From JBCCZC01 sp039188505 (lineage in GTDB: Bacteria > Pseudomonadota > Gammaproteobacteria > Xanthomonadales > SZUA-38), in NCBI GenBank assembly GCA_039188505.1, contig JBCCZC010000312.1, positions 1 to 6,931 of the forward strand: a stretch of 6,931 bases of DNA, in the 5' to 3' direction. This document shows, in pieces, positions 1 through 4,903 of this stretch (position 1 is the first letter of the stretch; the number at the start of each line of letters is the position of its first letter). The notes beneath the pieces are model-generated. The model did not search any database. It saw nothing but the letters and a program-made list of their open reading frames with translations, and was not told the DNA's origin. Both the position numbers and the translations under genes were made by a program.

Positions 1-774
1 CCAGCGTTCGCCCGGCGCGAGCCGGCCGTCGGCGGCGAGGCACGCCAGCTTCGCGCTCGTCCCTGTTCCGCACGGTGACCGGTCGTAGGCTCCGCCCGGA
101 CAGAGGACGAAGTTGCGGCTGTCGGCCCGACCGTCCTCGACGGCTTCGAAGAACTCGATATGGTCGATCTCGGCGCCATCGGTGCCCGTGATGCCGGCCG
201 CCGCGAGCGCCCGCCGGATGCACCAGCCTGCGTCGGTCAGGGCCGGGATGTTCTCGCGCAGCAGAGGCACGGGTGCATCGTCGACGAGAAAGAACCAGTT
301 GCCGCCCCAGGCGACGCTGCCCGTGACAACGCCGAGACCGTCGACAGCGACTTGCACGTCCGCTGCCTCGCGCCAGCTGTCCACGTTGCTGACCCGGACA
401 CGGTTGGGGTCGAGGAGCTCGAGGTCGACGATGCCGACGGGCGTCTCGAACCGATGCCGGCCGACGTCGAGCTGTCCCAGCCAGGCCAGCGACACGGCCA
501 CGCCGATGACGCCGTGCCCGCACATGCCCAGGTAGCCGGCGGTGTTGAAGAAGATCATGCCCGCTGAGCAGCTTGGGTCCTTCGGTTCACAGAGCAGCGC
601 GCCGACGGCGGAGTCCGGGCACTTGGGCTCGAGCACGGCCCGCGTCCGGTAGTCGTCGAAATGCTCGGCGAAGCGACGGCGGCGCTCGGCCAGCGATCCC
701 GTGCCGAGATCCGGCCCACCGCTCAGGATGAGCCGGGTCGGCTGGCCACCGGTGTGGGAATCGAGGACCCGCAT
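1..774 (-). CDS. lhpA: 4-hydroxyproline 2-epimerase (proline racemase family), 3' end cut by window edge
   Basis: This cytosolic, cofactor-independent enzyme should interconvert trans-4-hydroxy-L-proline and cis-4-hydroxy-D-proline, the entry step of hydroxyproline catabolism. My translation gives 258 residues in an open frame to base 1; the family is about 310 long, so roughly the last 50 residues are missing. It opens MRVLDSHTGGQPTR, typical of the family. Both catalytic cysteines are visible: C85 in MCGHG and C235 in DRSPCGTGTSA. Having Cys rather than Thr at the second site argues against a trans-3-hydroxyproline dehydratase. The ATG at 774 lies 4 bp after the stop of the upstream deaminase gene, with a GAGGG ribosome-binding site about 8 nt before it, inside that gene's end. 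The two are clearly one operon. A proline racemase of different substrate preference is the main alternative, but the neighbour makes hydroxyproline much more likely. The symbol follows Pseudomonas usage. Confidence 0.9.
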   Translation of the reverse strand, partial: MRVLDSHTGGQPTRLILSGGPDLGTGSLAERRRRFAEHFDDYRTRAVLEPKCPDSAVGALLCEPKDPSCSAGMIFFNTAGYLGMCGHGVIGVAVSLAWLGQLDVGRHRFETPVGIVDLELLDPNRVRVSNVDSWREAADVQVAVDGLGVVTGSVAWGGNWFFLVDDAPVPLLRENIPALTDAGWCIRRALAAAGITGTDGAEIDHIEFFEAVEDGRADSRNFVLCPGGAYDRSPCGTGTSAKLACLAADGRLAPGERW

Positions 775-778
775 GGGC

Positions 779-1723
779 TCAGCCCTCGCGCCCCGGCCAG
801 GTCGACCACCAGCGCTTGAACTGCGACCAGGCGTCGTCGAGGAAATGGCGCTGGGAATCGCTCAGGCGGTCGGTCGCGTTGAGCTGATGCTCGTAGGCGT
901 CGTGGCCTTCGAGCAGCATCAGCCGCTTGTAGTAGAGGACGAGGTCGGGACCCTCGTCGAAGGTCGCCAGCACCCGCAGGGCGTCGTTGAGTTCGGTCGC
1001 CAGCCGACGGCTGGTCTCGTCCCCCTGGGCTGCACGCCGGCAGAGCTCAACAAGGCGCAGGACCTGCGCGGGCAGCGCGTTGCCGACGCCGGTGATCGCG
1101 CCGGTCGCGCCGCAGTGGACGTAGCCGTGGAACACCTGGGTATCGACGCCGACCATGAGCGTGAGGTCCGGGTTTCCGGAAGTGATGTGCTCCGCGGCGT
1201 AGCTCAGCGACCGGGGGCCGCCGAACTCCTTGAAGCCGACGAGGGTGGGGAAGCGCTCGCGCAGCTTGAAGAAGAGATCCGCACGCGTCTCGAAGCCGTA
1301 GTACGGGCTGTTGTAGATGACCGCCGGCAGTTCGGGCGCGGCACCGAGGATCGCGGAGAAATGGGCCTCCTGCGCGGACGCGGAGGCGCCCCGCGAGAGC
1401 ACGCGCGGCAGGACCATCAGGCCGACCGCGCCCTGCTCGCGCGCGTGCTCGGTGATCGCCACGGCGCACCGGGTGTTCTGTGCCCCGGTGCCCACGACCA
1501 CGGGCACGTCCTTCCTGCACAGTGCCGCAACGCCAAGGCGGCGCTCGTCGTCGGTCAGCAGGGGCCAGTCGCCCATGGAGCCGCAGTAGACGACCGCGTC
1601 CATACCTGAGCGGCACAGCGCCTCGCCGGTGGCGGCCAGGGCGTCGAAATCCGGCTCGCCGTCGGCGCTGCACGGCGTCATGAGAGCGGGCATGCAGCCC
1701 GAAAACAGGGTGGCGTCGGTCAC
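779..1723 (-). CDS. lhpC: DHDPS-family 1-pyrroline-4-hydroxy-2-carboxylate deaminase
   Basis: This is a 314-residue class I aldolase-fold protein of the dihydrodipicolinate synthase superfamily, of normal length. In hydroxyproline pathways this subgroup deaminates 1-pyrroline-4-hydroxy-2-carboxylate to 2-oxoglutarate semialdehyde. The Schiff-base lysine is K165 (GFKEFGG), the conserved active-site tyrosine is Y137 (IYNSPYYG), and the substrate loop is CGSMGD at 47-52 in place of the GTTGE of true DapA. That loop, together with the MPALMTPC start and SFDEGPDLVLYYK-like segment near 254-266, separates it from lysine biosynthesis. Translation starts at a GTG with a GAGG Shine-Dalgarno 8 nt upstream. 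It is the first gene of an operon with the hydroxyproline epimerase and is divergent from a PAS-AraC regulator. Function rests on family resemblance and context. A related 2-keto-acid aldolase or dehydratase remains possible. Confidence 0.87.
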   Translation of the reverse strand: MTDATLFSGCMPALMTPCSADGEPDFDALAATGEALCRSGMDAVVYCGSMGDWPLLTDDERRLGVAALCRKDVPVVVGTGAQNTRCAVAITEHAREQGAVGLMVLPRVLSRGASASAQEAHFSAILGAAPELPAVIYNSPYYGFETRADLFFKLRERFPTLVGFKEFGGPRSLSYAAEHITSGNPDLTLMVGVDTQVFHGYVHCGATGAITGVGNALPAQVLRLVELCRRAAQGDETSRRLATELNDALRVLATFDEGPDLVLYYKRLMLLEGHDAYEHQLNATDRLSDSQRHFLDDAWSQFKRWWSTWPGREG

Positions 1724-1731
1724 TTCCCGAT

Positions 1732-1735
1732 CCTC
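1732..1735 (-). promoter_or_regulatory. Shine-Dalgarno (GAGG) for the lhpC GTG start
   Basis: On the minus strand GAGG lies 8 nt before the GTG at 1723. It is the only good ribosome-binding site nearby and decides the non-ATG start of the deaminase gene. Confidence 0.6.
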
Positions 1736-1769
1736 GCGTTGGCTTGAGGAAACGGTATCGCCAGGGCAG

Positions 1770-1834
1770 CCGGACGTCTTGACACGCGAAGCACACCTGA
1801 CTTTACTTTTTGCATAATCGAGAATCCGGACGAC
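1770..1834. repeat. Direct repeat CCGGACG(T/A)C flanking the regulator promoter (candidate operators)
   Basis: The copies at 1770-1778 and 1826-1834 share 8 of 9 bases and start 56 bp apart. One lies immediately upstream of the -35 box and the other in the transcribed leader. AraC-family dimers commonly bind direct repeats, so the pair could serve autoregulation and activation of lhpC. In GC-rich DNA a repeat this short can arise by chance, so this is only a candidate. Confidence 0.25.
1779..1807 (+). promoter_or_regulatory. Sigma70-type promoter of the PAS-AraC regulator gene
   Basis: A perfect TTGACA -35 box at 1779-1784 is followed by a 17-bp spacer and TTTACT at 1802-1807, which matches TATAAT at 4 of 6 positions. 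The expected transcription start is near 1814, leaving a leader of about 32 nt before the ATG at 1846. This also argues against an in-frame TTG at 1810, which would sit at or before the transcript start. Confidence 0.6.
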
Positions 1835-1845
1835 GGCAGACGACG

Positions 1846-2598
1846 ATGACCACCGCGATGGACCCGCTCCACGGCCAGGAGCTACCGGGCGACCTGCTCC
1901 GCGCGCTGCCCGTTGGTGCCCTCTTCGACTGCCTGGTCGACACGGTTTTCTTCGTCAAGGACGCGACCGGTCGCTACGTGCTCGCGAACACGACCCTCGC
2001 GACCCGGTGTCGCCGGCAGGACCGGAACGAACTGGTCGGGAAGCGGCCGTCCGAGGTCCTCGGCCCCACGCTCGGAGAGGGCTACGAGGCGCAGGACCGC
2101 CAGGTGCTGGATACCGGCACGCGCATCGAGGATCGCCTCGAGCTCCACCTGTACCCGGAGCGGAGCGTCGGGTGGTGCCTGACGAACAAGTTTCCGCTGC
2201 GCAACGGGTCCGGCGACATCGTAGGGGTCGTTGGCATCTCGAAGGATCTCGGGGCGCCGCGGACTGACAGCGCCGCGTTCGACCGGCTCAAGTCGGTCAT
2301 CACCCACGTGCAGGGCAGCCTCGACGCCGCGCCGACGGTTCGGCAGCTCGCTGGCCTCGCGAAGCTCACGCCCTACCAGCTGGACCGGCGCATCCGCATG
2401 ATCTTCGGTTTGTCAACGGGCCAGTGGGTCCTGCGTCAGCGGCTCGACCACGCGCGCCGGCTGCTCGCCGAATCCGACCGGGCCATCGCGGAGATCGCCC
2501 TCGCCGCGGGCTACGAGGACCAGAGCGCTTTCACCCGCCAGTTCCGGAAAACGACGGGCCTCACGCCGTCGCGTTTCCGAGCGCTGTACGCCGGATAG
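1846..2598 (+). CDS. AraC-family transcriptional regulator with N-terminal PAS domain
   Basis: This is a 250-residue DNA-binding regulator, probably the controller of the divergent hydroxyproline genes. Residues about 25-136 form a PAS fold (FDCLVDTVFFVKDATGRYV at the start, IVGVVGISKDL at the end), a likely small-molecule sensor. No haem or flavin motif is obvious. Residues about 148-247 are a standard AraC domain with two helix-turn-helix units: the first around 165-186 (VRQLAGLAKLTPYQLDRRI) and the second around 213-236, ending in the family signature GYEDQSAFTRQFRKTTGLTP. The ATG at 1846 is chosen over an in-frame TTG 36 bp upstream because the promoter would start transcription about there. 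A second ATG at 1858 is possible; neither has a strong Shine-Dalgarno. Hydroxyproline or a pathway intermediate is the natural ligand guess. The stop codon directly abuts that of the convergent thioesterase gene. Confidence 0.88.
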   Translation: MTTAMDPLHGQELPGDLLRALPVGALFDCLVDTVFFVKDATGRYVLANTTLATRCRRQDRNELVGKRPSEVLGPTLGEGYEAQDRQVLDTGTRIEDRLELHLYPERSVGWCLTNKFPLRNGSGDIVGVVGISKDLGAPRTDSAAFDRLKSVITHVQGSLDAAPTVRQLAGLAKLTPYQLDRRIRMIFGLSTGQWVLRQRLDHARRLLAESDRAIAEIALAAGYEDQSAFTRQFRKTTGLTPSRFRALYAG

Positions 2599-3030
2599 CT
2601 AGCTTGCCGTCTGAATCCGCTCCAGCGCCGCCCGGATCGGGGCGGGGATCGGCACCTTGTCCATCTCGTGGCGCTCCACGAAGACGTGGACGAAATAGCC
2701 GAACGCGGCGGCGTCCCGGTCGTCCTGGCGGAAGATACCCACGCCGTAGCGCACCGACGAGTTGCCGAGGTGCTCCACCCGCACGCCCGCTTCGATGATG
2801 TCCGGGTAGGCGAGCGGCTTGCGGTAGGTGCACTTCGACTCGATGGCCACGCCAATGACGGCGGCCCGGTGGATGTCGAGCCCGCCCTGGTGGATGAGGT
2901 AGTGATTCACCACGGTATCGAAATAGCTGTAGTACTGGACGTTGTTGATATGCCCGTAGATGTCGTTATCCATCCAGCGCGTGTGGATCGACGTGAAGTA
3001 GCGGAAATCGTCGCGCGTCGGGTCACTCAT
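2599..3030 (-). CDS. Hotdog-fold acyl-CoA thioesterase (4HBT/YbgC-like)
   Basis: This 143-residue cytosolic protein should hydrolyse an acyl-CoA thioester to free acid and CoA. The diagnostic hotdog motif is near the N-terminus: RWMDNDIYGHINNVQYYSYFD at about 18-38, matching the D-x-D-x-x-G-H-x-N pattern of the 4-hydroxybenzoyl-CoA thioesterase family. By position, D23 corresponds to the catalytic Asp of YbgC and 4HBT. Length is normal for a single hotdog domain. Its ATG overlaps the TGA of the upstream transhydrogenase gene in an ATGA, implying translational coupling and a shared metabolic role. No strong Shine-Dalgarno of its own is seen. Its TAG stop abuts, base to base, the stop of the convergent AraC gene. 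The acyl substrate cannot be read from sequence; the partner enzyme suggests a short hydroxyacyl-CoA, but this is inference. Confidence 0.85.
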   Translation of the reverse strand: MSDPTRDDFRYFTSIHTRWMDNDIYGHINNVQYYSYFDTVVNHYLIHQGGLDIHRAAVIGVAIESKCTYRKPLAYPDIIEAGVRVEHLGNSSVRYGVGIFRQDDRDAAAFGYFVHVFVERHEMDKVPIPAPIRAALERIQTAS

Positions 3031-4331
3031 GCGTAGCTCATGGCATCCAGGAAGAGATTCCCGAGGAGTTCCTCGTCGACGGCAAGCGGGGCGTTGTCGA
3101 GAAGCCGTTTCTGCACGATGGCGCCGCGCGTGAGCCGCTCGACGTCGTCGGCGCCGTAGCCGATCGCGTGCAGGCCAGCCGGCATCCCCGTGCGATGCAT
3201 CAGGCCAACCAGGTGCTCGCTGAGCGCCGCACCGGCTTCCCCCGGCGTCGCGTCCGCGCAGTTCGCCCCGAGCCAGGCCGCCGCCTCGAGATGGCGCTCG
3301 GGCAGCAGCGGCGCCGTGCGCGCGAACACCGCCGGCGCGTTGAGAATGACGGACATGCCGTGCGGCACCATCGCCTCGTCCTGCGGATAGTCCGGTGGAC
3401 GATAGTCGTGAACGCACCCGGCTACGGCGTAGGACATGCCGTGCGGGAGGTGGACACCGGAGTTGCCGAAGGCGATGCCGGCGAGCGTCGAGGCCCACAT
3501 GACCTGCTCCCTCGCTTCCCGATCGGTCGCGTCCGCTACCGCCCGTTCCATGTAGGTGCCCAGCAGTCGGAGCGCCTCGGCACAGCCCATGTCGCTCCAG
3601 GGATTCGCGCCCTGGCTCAGCGGACGCTCCGCTCCAGCGGGCGCAGGCCGCTGCGTGTACGGACGGGCCGTGTACGACTCCAGCGCGTGGGACAGCACGT
3701 CGAAGGCCGAGCAGGCCAGCACGAGGCGCGGCAGGCTATCGGTCCAGTTCGCGTCGATGATCGCCCGCGTCGGTCGAAGCGCGCGCCCGGCGATACCGGT
3801 CTTTGCGTGGAGATCAAGATCGTCGAAGATCGCGATACCCGTGCACTCGCTGCCGGTCCCCGAGGTGGTCGGACAGGCGATGTGCGGGCGCAGCGGGCCG
3901 GGGATCGGCTGACCGTCCCCAACCGGCGCGTTGACGTAGGTGCGGAGCTCAGCCGGGTGGGTCGCATAGAGATTGGCGGCCTTCGCCGTATCGATGACCG
4001 AGCCACCACCGATCGACACGTAGCCGTCGGGATCACACTCCCGGGCGAAGTCGATGGCATGGGCGAAGGACCGGTTGGTCGGCTCGACGTGCACCTCGTC
4101 GAAAATGACGACATCAACGCCGGCTTGGCGTAGCCCGGCGAGGGCGATCTCGAAGGGCTCGTGGCGTCGGACCAGAGGATCCGTGAAAACGGCAACGCGT
4201 CCGAGATTCTGGCGGCGCGCCTCGACGCCGAGCTCGGCCATCGTCCCGCGGCCGAAGGTGATCGCCGAGACATCGACCGAGAAGGCGTCATCGCCGCCGT
4301 CGGTCGGCGCGTAATGGTGGCAGCAGCCCAT
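3027..4331 (-). CDS. Hydroxyacid-oxoacid transhydrogenase (ADHFE1/HOT-like iron-containing alcohol dehydrogenase)
   Basis: This 434-residue enzyme resembles animal ADHFE1, which oxidises 4-hydroxybutyrate to succinic semialdehyde while reducing 2-oxoglutarate to D-2-hydroxyglutarate, using tightly held NAD(H). Visible blocks are GGGSVIDTAKAANLYA (108-123, nucleotide binding), PTTSGTGSE (154-162), SAFDVLSHALESYT (208-221), GNSGVHLPHGMSYAVAG (289-305) and VPHGMSVIL (322-330). Likely metal ligands are D211, H215, H297 and H324. Where classical iron alcohol dehydrogenases have a second His in HxxxH, there is a Tyr (Y301), as I recall for ADHFE1. The ATG at 4331 begins MGCCHHYAPTDGG and directly leads into the fold. 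An in-frame ATG at 4400 would add 23 low-complexity residues and almost fill the divergent gap, so I reject it. Neither start has a clear Shine-Dalgarno. It overlaps the thioesterase start by 4 nt. A plain NAD-dependent alcohol dehydrogenase is the alternative. Confidence 0.86.
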   Translation of the reverse strand: MGCCHHYAPTDGGDDAFSVDVSAITFGRGTMAELGVEARRQNLGRVAVFTDPLVRRHEPFEIALAGLRQAGVDVVIFDEVHVEPTNRSFAHAIDFARECDPDGYVSIGGGSVIDTAKAANLYATHPAELRTYVNAPVGDGQPIPGPLRPHIACPTTSGTGSECTGIAIFDDLDLHAKTGIAGRALRPTRAIIDANWTDSLPRLVLACSAFDVLSHALESYTARPYTQRPAPAGAERPLSQGANPWSDMGCAEALRLLGTYMERAVADATDREAREQVMWASTLAGIAFGNSGVHLPHGMSYAVAGCVHDYRPPDYPQDEAMVPHGMSVILNAPAVFARTAPLLPERHLEAAAWLGANCADATPGEAGAALSEHLVGLMHRTGMPAGLHAIGYGADDVERLTRGAIVQKRLLDNAPLAVDEELLGNLFLDAMSYA

Positions 4332-4405
4332 GGGGCGCAGTATGCCCGAGGTGCTCCCGTCCGCTCCACTGCCGGGAATCCGCCCCGGCCGGGTTAGCAT
4401 GGGCC
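4332..4405. promoter_or_regulatory. Divergent start region between HOT and GNAT genes, with GC-rich inverted repeat
   Basis: Both genes must start from this 74-bp gap. It contains an inverted repeat, GCCGGG at 4371-4376 and CCCGGC at 4384-4389 with a 7-nt loop, running into a 10-bp palindrome CCCGGCCGGG at 4384-4393. Minus-strand CATACT (4344-4339) lies 7 nt before the HOT ATG, and plus-strand TAGCAT (4395-4400) lies 5 nt before the GNAT ATG. Either could be a -10 box of a nearly leaderless transcript, but I see no matching -35 boxes. Promoter assignment is weak. Confidence 0.35.
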
Positions 4406-4861
4406 ATGATCACCCACTACGCAGGCCAGTTCCGGGAGATCGGCACCCTCTTCCACGAGGCCGTCCACCGCACGGCGTCGGCCTTCTACACCGCGGCCCA
4501 GTGCGAGGCCTGGGCGCCCACGCCCGGTGACCAGGAACGCTGGCGCTGGCGCTGCGAACTCAAGCGACCCTTCGTCTATCTCGACGGCATGGCGGTCATT
4601 GGCTTCGTCGAGCTCGATCCGGACGGCCATATCGACTGCCTCTACGTGCATCCGGATCGGAACCGCCAGGGCATCGGGTCGGCCCTCGTGGGCCATGCGC
4701 TCGCAATCTGCCGCGAGGTCGGCCTCGAGCGGTCGTACGCCCAGGCGAGCCACATCGCGAAGGGGCTGTTCCTGCAGAACGGGTTCACCGTGACCGCATT
4801 CCAGACCGTCGAGGTCCGGGGTCAGCGGCTCGACAACTGGCTGGTGGAGCGGGCGCCCTAG
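4406..4861 (+). CDS. GNAT-family N-acetyltransferase (YafP-like)
   Basis: This 151-residue single-domain protein should transfer an acetyl group from acetyl-CoA to an amine of unknown identity. The acetyl-CoA pyrophosphate-binding motif A is clear: LYVHPDRNRQGIGSALVGHA at about 79-98, with the R/Q-x-x-G-x-G/A loop at R87-A93. It follows a strand with GHIDCLYV, and ends with motif B (AKGLFLQNGFTVT, 118-130). The N-terminal stretch (FHEAVHRTASAFYTAAQCEAWAP, about 16-38) is the pattern of E. coli YafP-type acetyltransferases, where F-x-x-x-V-H is followed by Y-T-x-x-Q-x-x-A-W-A-P. It stands alone, divergent from the HOT gene and convergent, 42 bp away, with the outer-membrane protein gene. No Shine-Dalgarno precedes the ATG. 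There is no context pointing to the substrate; toxin or antibiotic detoxification, small-molecule or protein acetylation are all open. Confidence 0.85.
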   Translation: MITHYAGQFREIGTLFHEAVHRTASAFYTAAQCEAWAPTPGDQERWRWRCELKRPFVYLDGMAVIGFVELDPDGHIDCLYVHPDRNRQGIGSALVGHALAICREVGLERSYAQASHIAKGLFLQNGFTVTAFQTVEVRGQRLDNWLVERAP

Positions 4862-4903
4862 GCGGCTATCGGTTCGGCCGAAGCGGCAGCATCGCGCCCA
4901 GCG
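4862..4903. other. Short convergent gap between GNAT and DUF5916 genes
   Basis: This 42-bp gap between two convergent genes holds a 10-bp palindrome TTCGGCCGAA (4873-4882) and an overlapping small GCCG-AAG-CGGC stem (4877-4887). No T-run follows on either strand, so I do not call an intrinsic terminator. Confidence 0.4.

Larger units (their letters stand above)
1724..1845. promoter_or_regulatory. Divergent control region between lhpC and the PAS-AraC gene
   Basis: This 122-bp gap separates two divergent genes, so it must hold the start signals for both. The plus-strand promoter for the regulator is clear and listed separately. For the minus-strand lhpC operon I find only weak candidates, for example a GATACC-like -10 box (minus strand, near 1752-1757) with no convincing -35 box. 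A weak promoter would fit activator dependence on the AraC protein. A 9-bp direct repeat (CCGGACGtC / CCGGACGaC, one mismatch) at 1770-1778 and 1826-1834 is a candidate binding-site pair. Confidence 0.6.

Noticed and set aside
701..1609. A 302-codon plus-strand open frame opposite lhpC
   Set aside because: It is antisense to a well-supported enzyme. The translation is Arg/Gly/Val-rich without a recognisable domain, as expected from the GC-rich complement of a coding strand.
1734..1789. TCGCGT (1734-1739) and ACGCGA (1784-1789) inverted repeat as an operator
   Set aside because: Only six GC-rich bases match across a 44-bp separation. This is easily explained by chance, and the CCGGACG direct repeat is the better candidate.
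1810..1845. Upstream TTG start adding 12 residues to the AraC regulator
   Set aside because: The predicted transcription start is near 1814, so the TTG would not be in the transcript. The added residues carry no domain.
3168..4133. A 321-codon plus-strand open frame opposite the HOT gene
   Set aside because: It lies wholly antisense to a gene with clear family motifs. Its product is Arg-rich with no domain, so it is a GC-driven shadow.
4332..4400. Upstream ATG extending the HOT protein by 23 residues
   Set aside because: The extension is Gly/Pro/Ser-rich, has no Shine-Dalgarno and nearly fills the divergent gap. The protein beginning MGCCHHYAP leads straight into the conserved fold.
4873..4887. 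Palindrome and small stem between GNAT and DUF5916 genes as a terminator
   Set aside because: The stem is only about 4 bp and there is no T-run on either strand, so it does not meet the pattern of an intrinsic terminator.
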